Positions 5,549 through 13,341 are shown, numbered from the stretch's first letter. The stretch is 16,396 bases of DNA from Bacillota bacterium (GCA_023435025.1 JAEYSE010000009.1:1-16396); one strand, 5' to 3'. Program-made: numbers and translations. The notes: generated by a model from the sequence alone, not told the origin.

Positions 5549-6994
5549 ATGCCCACGCTTACAATCGCCGCGCTTTCCACGCCGGAAACCATTTCCTGTG
5601 CCGCACTTGACGCCTGCAAACGGGCGGGCAAGCTCTACCTGCAAACGGCACATACGCCCTGCGCGCTGCCAATCGTAAAGGCTGGACTTGCTTTTACAAC
5701 GATGGACGACCTGTATGAGCGATGTGAGGACTTCGACGCGCTGCGGGAGGCGATATTAGATCGCCTGCTTGCTGCATGCGCGAAGGGCGATGCGGTATAT
5801 GCCGTGCCGGGGCGCGGCATGGGGGACGGGCTAATACTGTTAAAGGAAAAGGCCGCGGCCAGGAATATCACCGTGCGCGTGCTGCCGGGCGTTTCCTATG
5901 CGGAGGCGGCGCTCGCGGAGGCGGGCATGGACTATGCTGCATATATGACGGCGGCGGCAAACGCGCTTCCGGAGGCGATAGACCCGAAGGTACCGCTTAC
6001 GATAGAGGAAGTAGATACGAATATCCGCGCGGGCGAGGTCAAGCTGGCGCTTTCGGAATACTACCCGGACGAGCATCCGGTATTGCTATGTACAATGATG
6101 CAAGAGGGATCGTATCAGATCAGACGTCTGCCTCTCTATGAGCTGGACAGGCAGGATGGGTTCCATGCGACGACGGTATTGCTTGTAGCCCCTGCGGAGC
6201 TGTTGTCCCTTACGCGGTTTGGCTACCAGGAGCTTTCGGCGGTCATGCACACGTTACACGCGCCGGGCGGCTGCCCGTGGGACAGGGAGCAGACGCATGA
6301 AAGCCTGAAAAAGACAATGATCGAGGAATGCTACGAGGTGCTGGATGCTATCGACCAGCATGACGACGCGGCGCTGTGCGAGGAGCTGGGTGACGTGCTG
6401 CTGCAGATTGTGTTCCATGCCGAACTTGCGGCAGAGCAGCGGCGGTTTACAGGGCGGGACGTGACGACCGGAATTGTGCAGAAGCTAATTTACCGGCACC
6501 CGCACGTGTTTGGCACCGGCCGTGCGGATACGCCAGACGCCGTTGTGGAAAAATGGGAACAGCTCAAAAAGAAGGAAAAGCAGTTTTCCTCCCAAACGGA
6601 GGTGCTCCAGGCGGTACCCAAAAACCTTCCGGCGTTGATGCGGGCCTACAAGCTTCAAAAAAAAGCCGGGCAGGTGGGGTTCGACTGGAATGATGCGCGG
6701 GAAGCATTTTTGAAGCTGCCCGAGGAGACCGAAGAGCTGCGCCAGGCCATGGAAGAAAACGCGCATGTGGCCGAAGAAATGGGCGACCTCCTATTCGCGG
6801 CGGTCAATGTCTGCAGGCTTTTGCACCTTGAACCGGAGGAGGTTCTCACACATGCAAGCGATAAATTCCTCTCACGCTTTGCCCAAATGGAAGCGCTTGC
6901 GCTCAAAAACGGTCGTTCGCTCGATACAATGGCGCTAGAGGAACAAGAAGCGCTGTGGGAAGCTGTTAAAAGTGCCGAAAATAGGCAAAATTAA
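5549..6994 (+). CDS. mazG: MazG nucleoside triphosphate pyrophosphohydrolase with N-terminal methylase-like domain
   Basis: This 481-residue protein has the YabN layout: an N-terminal tetrapyrrole-methylase-like domain (about 1-220) and two MazG domains (about 225-345 and 360-475). MazG hydrolyses non-canonical or excess NTPs to NMP and pyrophosphate in the cytoplasm. The first MazG domain shows CPWDREQTH (242-250), then the metal-binding EECYE (259-263) and EELGD (278-282). The second shows EETEE (392-396) and EEMGD (409-413). The methylase part lacks the glycine-rich GxGPGD start expected after the first strand (here AALSTPE, residues 7-13), and the usual VPGHP segment is VPGRGMGDG (86-94), so its methyl-donor binding may be lost. 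AAGGAG lies 7 nt before the ATG. It shares its strand with the flippase upstream and HU downstream, as in many Firmicutes. Confidence 0.92.
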   Translation: MPTLTIAALSTPETISCAALDACKRAGKLYLQTAHTPCALPIVKAGLAFTTMDDLYERCEDFDALREAILDRLLAACAKGDAVYAVPGRGMGDGLILLKEKAAARNITVRVLPGVSYAEAALAEAGMDYAAYMTAAANALPEAIDPKVPLTIEEVDTNIRAGEVKLALSEYYPDEHPVLLCTMMQEGSYQIRRLPLYELDRQDGFHATTVLLVAPAELLSLTRFGYQELSAVMHTLHAPGGCPWDREQTHESLKKTMIEECYEVLDAIDQHDDAALCEELGDVLLQIVFHAELAAEQRRFTGRDVTTGIVQKLIYRHPHVFGTGRADTPDAVVEKWEQLKKKEKQFSSQTEVLQAVPKNLPALMRAYKLQKKAGQVGFDWNDAREAFLKLPEETEELRQAMEENAHVAEEMGDLLFAAVNVCRLLHLEPEEVLTHASDKFLSRFAQMEALALKNGRSLDTMALEEQEALWEAVKSAENRQN

Positions 6995-7006
6995 GGCATA
7001 AAGGGC

Positions 7007-7035
7007 TTGAATATCGCCAAAAAGGCTGATACAAT
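7007..7035 (+). promoter_or_regulatory. Sigma-A-type promoter for HU
   Basis: TTGAAT (7007-7012), a 17-nt spacer and TACAAT (7030-7035) lie 13 nt after the mazG stop and 58 nt before the HU start. It would give HU strong expression independent of mazG. Confidence 0.7.
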
Positions 7036-7093
7036 AGGTTTCGGCATAATAAATGCTAATGAACATTGAACATTTAAGGAGGATAATCCACTT

Positions 7094-7366
7094 ATGAACA
7101 AAACGGATCTGATCGCTGCCGTCGCGCAGAAGAGCGAGCTTTCCAAGAAGGACGCCGAAAAGGCGATCAATGCTTTTGTAGACACCGTCACCACTTCTTT
7201 GAAGGCCGGTGAAAAGGTTCAGATGGTTGGCTTTGGCGTATTCGAAGTCAAAAGCCGTGAAGCGCGCAAGGGCCACAACCCCATGACCGGCGCCGAAATC
7301 GATATCCCCGCGTCCAAGGCTCCTTCTTTCAAAGCCGGCAAAGCTTTCAAAGACGCTTTGAACTAA
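7094..7366 (+). CDS. hup: HU family DNA-binding protein
   Basis: This 90-residue nucleoid protein has the usual full length. The N-terminal MNKTDLIAAVAQKS helix region and the HU/IHF signature in the second half (GFGVFEVKSREARKGHNP, then TGAEIDIPASKAPSFKAGK) are intact, including the Pro of the DNA-intercalating beta arm (HNP). It works as a homodimer that bends and compacts DNA. AAGGAGG stands 11 nt before the ATG, slightly long. It has its own promoter and a strong terminator. In many clostridia the S4-domain gene rqcP/yabO follows HU in this cluster; here the next gene is convergent instead. Codon use looks highly biased, as expected for an abundant protein. Confidence 0.97.
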   Translation: MNKTDLIAAVAQKSELSKKDAEKAINAFVDTVTTSLKAGEKVQMVGFGVFEVKSREARKGHNPMTGAEIDIPASKAPSFKAGKAFKDALN

Positions 7367-7386
7367 GTTATTCTCCCGTATACACA

Positions 7387-7419
7387 GCGGGCCGCCTGAT
7401 TTAGGCGGCCCGCCTTTTT
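7387..7419 (+). terminator. Intrinsic terminator after HU
   Basis: GCGGGCCGCC (7387-7396) and GGCGGCCCGC (7404-7413) form a perfect 10-bp GC-rich stem with a 7-nt loop, followed by CTTTTTA. It is 20 nt after the HU stop and also lies beyond the end of the convergent SipL-like gene. Confidence 0.85.
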
Positions 7420-7456
7420 ACCCTACCGGCCAGGCTTACGACCCGACCGGAATTCT

Positions 7457-8959
7457 TCAGCTGCGCACGCGCCCGGAGTTGGAGAATATGAGTACCGGCA
7501 TTCCTTCCGAGATCGTATCCCCCGCTTCTGGGTTCCACTCCTGAATCTGCGCCACTGTGACACCGTAGCGCTTGCCGATATCCCAAAGCGTTTCACCGGC
7601 ATTTCCCATATGAACATAAATGCCATTTTCCCGCGAGACGGGAACTGCCTCCTCCATACCTACGGCAAGCTGCAGCTGCTGCCGTTCATACAGCCTTGCC
7701 TGTGTTTCCAAGAGATAGTCCACCTGTACAGAACGCCCTGTACCCGTGCCACGCACCTCCAGGACGCGCACGCGCACAAGCGCATCCTCGGTATAAGGGG
7801 CGTCTATGACGCAGCGGAATGGGATATCCTCCTCAAAAACGTTTGTCGCGGCGTTAGCATCCGCATATACCACGGAGGTAATCAATATGCCGTCCACCCC
7901 AAGCTGACCGCTGTTGTCCGTAAGGCCAAGCACAGTGGGCCGGGCAGAGGTGAATATGACGCGCGCGATATCCGGATCTTCATCCGGCACGCGCAAAGTC
8001 TCAGAAATTCTGCACAAGCCGGTGACTGTGGAAACCGGCATAAGCTGCTCCAAATTCTGGCGCTGCACTTCTACGCTGCCATCCGCCGAATAGGCGTCGG
8101 AGAGCATGTTCACATTTTCCCGCGTGATGCAGGTGACATCGATCTCCATCGTAACGTGAAGTTCAAGGCTTTCCCCCTCCGTGAGAACAGCGCCGGAAAT
8201 ATCCCGCACGCTGGGGGTGGCGGAAATGCGCGAACAGTTGGAGGCGTCCATTTCCAGCGGGATGAGTTCGGAAAACGGCGCGCGCAGCAACGCCTGCATC
8301 AGCTGCCTTTCTTCAGTCAGATACAGCGCATAGAGGTACATCGTGCCCTCCACGGCCGCACCGTTCGCCTCCAACGTTACGTTGTCAATGTGCGGGGCGG
8401 CGTTTATGCGCAGCACCTGAATAACGCCCGGAGCTTCAAGCTCCTCCCTCATGCGCAGGGAAGCCTGTGCAAGCGGCATGGCTCGCCCCAACTGCGCCTG
8501 CTCGTAGCGCGTCTGCAGGTTTCTCGCGTTGCGCATATCCGTTATGACGCGCATATTTTCATCCTGCCTAACGGTGGCGTTAAGATCCGCTACCGCTTCC
8601 ATATGCGCGCGGTCGTTGTCCAAAGCCGTGCGGATATCCATGAGCTGTGGGGTCACTTCCACGTTCATGCCATCCGCAGCACCCTCCATGGGGATGCTGT
8701 GGTTGTATCGCGTGGACGCACGCACATCAAAGGGTACCCCTTCGGTACTGAGGCAGAGCAGTTGCAGCGTGATCGTGCCGTCCACATCCACCCGGCCGTT
8801 TGCGCTGCGCGCGTTTTCATTTTGAATTTGTGCATCCGTCTGCAAAATACGCTGCACGTCCCGCCCGGCAGGCATGTGAATATCGCCCTCTACAAACGCC
8901 TGCGTAGCGGTCCTGCCCGCCATGCGCTCCAGTTGCAAATCGCTCCAGATGGGTTCCAT
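7457..8959 (-). CDS. sipL: SipL-like spore morphogenesis protein (SPOCS/DUF3794 domains plus C-terminal LysM)
   Basis: This 500-residue protein is built of repeated SPOCS (DUF3794)-type beta-rich segments over about residues 20-440 and ends in a LysM module (GNAGETLWDIGKRYGVTVAQIQEWNP... with the LIFS end). That is the layout of clostridial SipL, which binds the coat ATPase SpoIVA around the forespore, with the LysM domain needed for the interaction. The repeats can be seen as recurrent VEGTxxLxxLxL and DGTITLQLLCLS-type strands followed by xxPFxxxIPLE. I start at the ATG at 8957-8959 because GAGAGGTG lies 6 nt upstream; the ATG 18 nt earlier lacks a ribosome site. A CATATATT stretch (complement of 8997-9004) resembles a sigma-E -10, but no matching -35 was found. 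The gene symbol is by architecture, since spoIVA is not in view. A 464-codon antisense ORF here is a shadow. Confidence 0.8.
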   Translation of the reverse strand: MEPIWSDLQLERMAGRTATQAFVEGDIHMPAGRDVQRILQTDAQIQNENARSANGRVDVDGTITLQLLCLSTEGVPFDVRASTRYNHSIPMEGAADGMNVEVTPQLMDIRTALDNDRAHMEAVADLNATVRQDENMRVITDMRNARNLQTRYEQAQLGRAMPLAQASLRMREELEAPGVIQVLRINAAPHIDNVTLEANGAAVEGTMYLYALYLTEERQLMQALLRAPFSELIPLEMDASNCSRISATPSVRDISGAVLTEGESLELHVTMEIDVTCITRENVNMLSDAYSADGSVEVQRQNLEQLMPVSTVTGLCRISETLRVPDEDPDIARVIFTSARPTVLGLTDNSGQLGVDGILITSVVYADANAATNVFEEDIPFRCVIDAPYTEDALVRVRVLEVRGTGTGRSVQVDYLLETQARLYERQQLQLAVGMEEAVPVSRENGIYVHMGNAGETLWDIGKRYGVTVAQIQEWNPEAGDTISEGMPVLIFSNSGRVRS

Positions 8960-9006
8960 AGGCTGCACCTCTCTCATTCGTCGTTCTGTCGTAACAATAT
9001 ATGAGG

Positions 9007-9274
9007 CACAGGACTTGGACAGACTTATTTTTTTGTGAATAGATTTTTATTATTACATTTATTAAGTATGCAGCTCGGATTGCGCGCAGTAGGCGCTCCT
9101 TTCTTAAAATGCACGGATGAGCACCCCGCCGCCCTGCGACCGCAAGAGACTTAGGAAATCCACTTTAAACCCGTCCTTTGCGGCGGCGTGTACGCCGCAA
9201 AGGACTCCTTTCGCAGCCGCCGACCGCGTCTATAAAGACGCAGGCAGGCTGCAGCGCCGCCAAAGCGACATAGC
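9007..9274. other. Gene-free stretch between glnA and the SipL-like gene
   Basis: No convincing ORF is present. The sipL-proximal part (9025-9070) is very AT-rich and would be the promoter region of that gene. The middle is GC-rich and rich in inverted repeats: a 13-bp perfect one at 9173-9205 and a small GCGTCT/AGACGC hairpin around 9227-9242. I see no riboswitch or tRNA pattern. Confidence 0.5.
9173..9205. repeat. Perfect 13-bp inverted repeat
   Basis: GTCCTTTGCGGCG (9173-9185) and CGCCGCAAAGGAC (9193-9205) are exact complements around a 7-nt loop. There is no T-run on either side, so this is not a simple terminator. It lies 69 nt beyond the glnA terminator. Confidence 0.6.
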
Positions 9275-9306
9275 AAAAGCGCCCGGTATGATAGCCGGAC
9301 GCCTTT
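9275..9306 (-). terminator. Intrinsic terminator after glnA
   Basis: On the minus strand AAAGGCGTCCGG and CCGGGCGCTTTT form a 12-bp stem (two G/T wobbles) with an 8-nt loop, ending in TTTT and then GC. It lies 58 nt past the glnA stop. Confidence 0.65.
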
Positions 9307-9363
9307 GCCTCAGGAAGAAGAATATGAACGGAAAAGGGCAGGAGCTTCGCCAAGCCCGAAACC

Positions 9364-11445
9364 TTAGACCTCAAACAGGAGTTTGCTGTAGGACGGGAGA
9401 GGCCAGTAGGACTCAGCCGTAATGAGCTCAAGCGCGTCCGCCGCCTCACGCACCGCGTTCATAGCGGGAATGATGGTGCTGTGGCAGTAGGTTGCGTGTT
9501 TGAGCGTGCCGCCATTGCCCTCGTAGGCGAGAGCGGCGTCCAGCGCCTCAATTGCGGCGTAGAGCTTTGCACAAAGATCGCTGATTTTTCCCGCAAGGGC
9601 CTTTTCCACATCCGAGTTGACGCCGATACTGTTCTTAGCTAGAGCGGTTTCTACAAGCTTGCCCGCGTATGCGGACACGGCAGGCAGTATCTTCTTCCGG
9701 GCAAGATCCAGCGTGGTGATGGCCTCTATGGAAATGACCTTGATGTAATTTTCCAAGGCGATCTCATAGCGCGCGTGGATTTCCTTTTCAGTCAGTACGC
9801 AGTGCTTTTGGAACAGGGCGACGTTTTTGTCCGCCACCAGGCAGGGCAACGCCTCTACAGTGGACTTCAGGTTCAACAGGCCGCGTTTTTCAGCCTCTAC
9901 AACCCATTCATCGGCATAATTGTTGCCGTTAAACAAAATGCGTTTATGGGCAATAAAGGTATCGCGGACGAGTTTGGCGAGCGCCGCGTCAAAGTCCGTG
10001 GCCGCCTCCAGCGCATCTGCAAATACCGCAAGGGACTCCGCAACGATGGTATTAATCACATAGTTCGGACCCGCAATGGAGAACGAGGAGCCGGGCATAC
10101 GGAATTCAAACTTGTTGCCGGTGAACGCAAACGGCGAAGTGCGGTTGCGGTCCGTGCTATCCTTGGGGATGGGGGGCAATACGCGCACGCCAATTCCCAT
10201 TTCACCCTTCTTGTGCGCAAGGTAGCCGGCGTCCTTTTCAATGGCTTCCACGACGTCCATCAGTTCGTCGCCCAGGAATATGGAAACGATGGCCGGTGGC
10301 GCTTCGTTCGCGCCCAGGCGGTGATCGTTACCGGCGCTTGCAACTGTGATGCGCAGCAAATCCTGATATTCATCCACCGCCTTAATGACGGCTGCAAGAA
10401 ACAGCAGGAACTGCTTGTTGTCGATGGGGGATTTGCCGGGGTCAAGAAGGTTAATGCCGGTGTCGGTAGCCAGTGACCAGTTGTTGTGCTTGCCGCTGCC
10501 ATTGACGCCCGCAAACGGCTTTTCATGCAGCAGGCAGACAAGACCGTGCCGCTTTGCGACCTTCTGCATGAGTTCCATTGTGAGCTGGTTGTGATCGGTT
10601 GCGACATTGGTATCGGTAAATATGGGCGCAAGTTCATGCTGCGCGGGCGCGACTTCATTGTGCTCGGTCTTGGCAAGAACGCCAAGCTTCCACAATTCCA
10701 CGTCAAGATCCTGCATGTAAGCGGCAATGCGGGGCTTGATGGCGCCAAAGTAATGATCCTCAAGCTCCTGGCCCTTGGGCGGGCGGGAGCCGAACAACGT
10801 ACGGCCGGTAAAACGGATATCGGGGCGGAGTTTGAAGAGCTCTTCATCTATGAGAAAGTATTCCTGCTCGGGGCCGACGGTAGGGGCGACGCGGGTTACT
10901 TCGGTACGGCCGAACAACTTTAAAACGCGCAGCGCCTGGGTATTGATGGCCTCCATGGACCGGAGCAGCGGGGTTTTCTTATCCAGCGCTTCGCCGCCAT
11001 AGGAGCAAAACGCGGTGGGTATGTAGAGGGTATGGTCTTTGATGAACGCGGGACTGGTGGGGTCCCACGCGGTATAGCCGCGCGCTTCGAACGTGGCCCG
11101 AAGCCCGCCCGAGGGGAAGCTCGACGCATCCGGCTCACCCTTTATAAGCTCCTTGCCGGAGAATTCCAATATGATGCTGCCGTCCGAACAGGGGGAAAGA
11201 AAGCCGTCGTGCTTTTCTGCGGTAATGCCTGTCATTGGCTGGAACCAGTGGGTGTAGTGGGTAGCGCCCTTTTCAACTGCCCAGTCCTTCATCGCATTGG
11301 CCACAATATCCGCCACACCAGGCTCCAGATCCAACCCAAGACGGATGGTCTGCTGAAGCTTGCGATATGTTTCCTTGGGGAGACGGGCTTTCATTACCGC
11401 ACGGTTGAAGACCATGCTGCCGAACAGTTCTTTAACCTCGCTCAT
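9364..11445 (-). CDS. glnA: Type III glutamine synthetase (GSIII)
   Basis: This 693-residue enzyme has the size typical of the GSIII family (about 690-730), well above the 440-470 of GSI. It makes glutamine from glutamate, ammonia and ATP in the cytoplasm. Family blocks are clear: FQPMTGITAEKHDGF (about 68-82), GPEQEYFLID (191-200) with metal/substrate glutamates, HNEVAPAQHELAPIF (262-276), and LLHEKPFAGVNGSGKHNNWS (305-324), where the GSGKHN segment binds substrate. The C-terminal ~200 residues are the helical extension special to GSIII. AAGGAGG is 7 nt before the ATG. A TTGACA promoter and a strong terminator-like hairpin lie in the leader, so control by attenuation is possible. This type is common in anaerobes such as Bacteroides and clostridia. 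No other nitrogen gene is adjacent. The symbol glnN is also used for this type. Confidence 0.95.
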   Translation of the reverse strand: MSEVKELFGSMVFNRAVMKARLPKETYRKLQQTIRLGLDLEPGVADIVANAMKDWAVEKGATHYTHWFQPMTGITAEKHDGFLSPCSDGSIILEFSGKELIKGEPDASSFPSGGLRATFEARGYTAWDPTSPAFIKDHTLYIPTAFCSYGGEALDKKTPLLRSMEAINTQALRVLKLFGRTEVTRVAPTVGPEQEYFLIDEELFKLRPDIRFTGRTLFGSRPPKGQELEDHYFGAIKPRIAAYMQDLDVELWKLGVLAKTEHNEVAPAQHELAPIFTDTNVATDHNQLTMELMQKVAKRHGLVCLLHEKPFAGVNGSGKHNNWSLATDTGINLLDPGKSPIDNKQFLLFLAAVIKAVDEYQDLLRITVASAGNDHRLGANEAPPAIVSIFLGDELMDVVEAIEKDAGYLAHKKGEMGIGVRVLPPIPKDSTDRNRTSPFAFTGNKFEFRMPGSSFSIAGPNYVINTIVAESLAVFADALEAATDFDAALAKLVRDTFIAHKRILFNGNNYADEWVVEAEKRGLLNLKSTVEALPCLVADKNVALFQKHCVLTEKEIHARYEIALENYIKVISIEAITTLDLARKKILPAVSAYAGKLVETALAKNSIGVNSDVEKALAGKISDLCAKLYAAIEALDAALAYEGNGGTLKHATYCHSTIIPAMNAVREAADALELITAESYWPLPSYSKLLFEV

Positions 11446-11469
11446 GTCTCTTCCTCCTTAATTTTTTTC

Positions 11470-11508
11470 AAAAATATAAGGGCGCCGTGCACGTAGCACA
11501 GCGCCCTT
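11470..11508 (-). terminator. Terminator-like hairpin in the glnA leader (possible attenuator)
   Basis: On the minus strand AAGGGCGC then GTGC pairs with GCAC then GCGCCCTT (13 bp with one wobble, 5-nt loop), followed by ATATTTTTG. It lies between the proposed glnA promoter and the AAGGAGG ribosome site, only about 10-15 nt after the expected transcript start. It has all the features of a Rho-independent terminator but precedes the gene. Confidence 0.6.
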
Positions 11509-11528
11509 GCTGCCCTAAAGATATGATT

Positions 11529-11558
11529 ACTTTACATGGTATGCTCGGGCTTTGTCAA
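11529..11558 (-). promoter_or_regulatory. Promoter for glnA
   Basis: On the minus strand TTGACA (complement of 11553-11558) is followed after 18 nt by TAAAGT (complement of 11529-11534). The -35 is perfect, the -10 moderate and the spacer 1 nt long, which would suit a regulated promoter. Confidence 0.55.
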
Positions 11559-11622
11559 TGGGTTACGCCGAAAAAAATATCCAGTGCTTTTACCCGAAAT
11601 CTTTCAATCCGTGCCCATTCTT

Positions 11623-11650
11623 TTGCTGACGCCGCTTTTTGTGCTATAAT
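11623..11650 (+). promoter_or_regulatory. Promoter for the EamA permease gene
   Basis: TTGCTG (11623-11628), a 16-nt spacer and a perfect TATAAT (11645-11650) with an extended -10 TG (TGCTATAAT). It lies 30 nt before the GTG start, so the leader is short. Confidence 0.7.
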
Positions 11651-11679
11651 ACGCGTATTGTTTGAAAGGATACGTATTC

Positions 11680-12627
11680 GTGCAGGCTACAAAAAAACAA
11701 GTGCTGATGGCGGAGTTCGCTCTTCTTTTTGCGGGGCTCATTTGGGGCAGCGGCTTCGTCGTGATGAAGAATTCCCTGGACCTTTTACCTGTCAACTGGC
11801 TGCTTGCCCTCCGCTTTGCCATGGCTGCTGTGGTGTTGTGCGCGATATTGTGGAAGCGAGTATTGCGCATGAGCAAGCAAATGCTCATTGCGGGCATCGT
11901 CTGTGGCGTGCTCCTTTATGTGGGCTACTATGTGCAGACGCTGGGCCTTAGCTATACAACGGCGGGCAACAACGCGTTTATCACGTCCATTTATGTGGTG
12001 CTGGTGCCGCTGTTCCACTGGTTCATCAGCAAGAAAAAGCCGGGAGCGCACATCGTATTGGCCGCTGTAGTATGCCTTGTTGGCGTAGGCCTCATTGCGC
12101 TACAACAAGGTTTCCAAGTCAACATCGGGGATGTGCTTACGCTGTTCTGCGGCATTATATATGCCGTACACATTGTGGCGATTGCTCGCTTTACCGAAAA
12201 AGGTCTGGATGTATTGTTGCTCACCGCGCTGCAGTTTTTGGTTGCCGCGATAAGCGCCGCACTCATGGGTGCGTTTATGGAACCGTTTCCGTCTGCCGCC
12301 ACTCTGCTGCTGCCCGAGACGGTTTCCTCGCTGCTTTACCTGGGCTTGGGGTGTACGCTGCTGGCGCTGCTGCTGCAGAATGTGGCCCTGAAATATGCGC
12401 CTGTTTCCCACGCCTCCCTACTCATGAGCACGGAAGCGCCGTTCGGGTTCCTGTTCGGCATCGTATTCCTACAGGAACCGTTCACACTGCGTTTTCTGCT
12501 TGGAGCAACGCTGATCGCGGGTTCTATCGTACTTTCCGAGTTGGGGCACAAGCTAAAGCACAAAAAGCAGGCAGCATCAGAGGCTTGCCCGGGATCTGCA
12601 AATGTAATCCCGGCAGAGCAGGAATAA
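11680..12627 (+). CDS. EamA/DMT-family permease
   Basis: This 315-residue membrane protein has about ten hydrophobic segments in two EamA repeats, the standard form of drug/metabolite transporters that export small molecules such as amino acids or purines. The first repeat begins AEFALLFAGLIWGSGFVVMKNSL, a typical EamA opening with a WGSGF turn. The second contains LGLGCTLLALLLQNVALKYAP and the conserved-type SHASLLMSTEAPFGFLFGIVFLQEP segment near the end. The hydrophilic tail ends at TAA. I place the start at the GTG at 11680 because AAAGGA lies 9 nt upstream; a TTG at 11662 has no ribosome site, and the ATG at 11706 lacks one too. The substrate cannot be inferred, as there is no co-directional neighbour. 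It ends in a bidirectional terminator. Confidence 0.88.
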   Translation: MQATKKQVLMAEFALLFAGLIWGSGFVVMKNSLDLLPVNWLLALRFAMAAVVLCAILWKRVLRMSKQMLIAGIVCGVLLYVGYYVQTLGLSYTTAGNNAFITSIYVVLVPLFHWFISKKKPGAHIVLAAVVCLVGVGLIALQQGFQVNIGDVLTLFCGIIYAVHIVAIARFTEKGLDVLLLTALQFLVAAISAALMGAFMEPFPSAATLLLPETVSSLLYLGLGCTLLALLLQNVALKYAPVSHASLLMSTEAPFGFLFGIVFLQEPFTLRFLLGATLIAGSIVLSELGHKLKHKKQAASEACPGSANVIPAEQE

Positions 12628-12637
12628 CGATGGGCAT

Positions 12638-12670
12638 AAAAAACGGGCAGTAGTTTCTGCCCGTTTTGTT
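12638..12670. terminator. Bidirectional intrinsic terminator
   Basis: ACGGGCAG (12643-12650) and CTGCCCGT (12657-12664) form an 8-bp stem with a 6-nt loop. A T-run follows on the plus strand (TTTTGTTT) and on the minus strand (TTTTTTATG). It serves the convergent EamA and FMN-lipoprotein genes and abuts the lipoprotein stop. Confidence 0.85.
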
Positions 12671-13207
12671 TCATTTGGCCTTGCTCATCACGTCTGTCAA
12701 TGCGGTCTTGGCGGCCTCGCAGGTGACAGTCGCGCCGGAGACCACGTCCAGCTTGGAGGGGTCAAATTCCGAAAGCGGTTTGTCTTTCATGTCGGCGAGC
12801 ATCTTGTTGTAGGTGTCCAACGCCGCTTTTCCTATTCCCTCCGTCTCGTTTGGCCCACTGAGCGTTAACATCCCGATATTGCCGTCCGCTAAAGACAGCG
12901 TTGCGGTTACGTCTCCACCGTACCCCTTGGCGGAAGCCGTAAGCCCTTCGCCAGGAGATGTAGCGGGAGATGCACCGGGAGATGCACCCGGCGAGTTGCC
13001 GGGGCTTTGCGCTGCACCGCCGGGTGAAGTTCCCGGCGAGGCGGCCGGAGACATACCCGGCGATGCGGCTGGCGGCACCGTTCCCGTCCCCGGGGAAGGA
13101 GCCATGCTAGTACCCGCCGGGCTGGGTGTGACGTTCGGCGTGGTGGTACAGGCGAATGCTAAACTAAGCACGAGCGCCGCAACCAGAATCAAGGCTATTC
13201 TTTTCAA
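12671..13207 (-). CDS. Lipoprotein with Ser/Pro/Gly-rich linker and FMN-binding domain
   Basis: This 178-residue protein has a signal peptide (MKRIALILVAALVLSLAFAC) with Cys20 as the probable lipidation site, although the -2 Phe is unusual for a lipobox. Residues about 25-88 are a low-complexity linker built of SPG/ASPG units. Residues about 92-178 are a small FMN_bind-type domain: DVTATLSLADGNIGMLTL, then the motif DVVSGAT (154-160), which fits the Dxx(S/T)GAT pattern where ApbE attaches FMN to the Thr (Thr160). It should therefore be a lipid-anchored, covalently flavinylated electron carrier on the cell surface. The start is a TTG with AGGAGG 10 nt upstream; no in-frame ATG is better. No apbE or Rnf/Nqr gene is in the window, so its redox partner is unknown. 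The linker may let the domain reach across the cell wall. Confidence 0.8.
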   Translation of the reverse strand: MKRIALILVAALVLSLAFACTTTPNVTPSPAGTSMAPSPGTGTVPPAASPGMSPAASPGTSPGGAAQSPGNSPGASPGASPATSPGEGLTASAKGYGGDVTATLSLADGNIGMLTLSGPNETEGIGKAALDTYNKMLADMKDKPLSEFDPSKLDVVSGATVTCEAAKTALTDVMSKAK

Positions 13208-13293
13208 TTATTTTAAACCTCCTGTATGTTTGCTGTTAATATGCGCAAAAGCAGGATGGCTATACCATTATGTGGGCTATACCCAGCAGCATA

Positions 13294-13323
13294 AGGAAAG
13301 GCCCCGGAATATTCCGGAGCCTT
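13294..13323 (-). terminator. Intrinsic terminator after the Myb-like gene
   Basis: AAGGC-CCGGAATATTCCGG-GCCTT (13298-13323) is nearly palindromic with one internal mismatch. On the minus strand it is followed by TTTCC. It lies 18 nt past the stop at 13342, though its T-run is weak. Confidence 0.5.
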
Positions 13324-13341
13324 CTTGCATCCTCAACAAGA

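Noticed and set aside
7610..9004. 464-codon plus-strand open frame
   Set aside because: It is antisense to the SipL-like gene, has no ribosome site and gives an Arg/His-rich product with no recognisable domain; the minus frame carries a clear LysM module.
8997..9004. Sigma-E promoter for the SipL-like gene (CATATATT)
   Set aside because: The -10 is close to consensus, but no ATA-type -35 lies 13-15 nt upstream, so it is mentioned only in the gene entry.
9117..9422. 101-codon plus-strand open frame
   Set aside because: It has no ribosome site, a composition unlike a protein, overlaps the end of glnA and runs through the glnA terminator hairpin.
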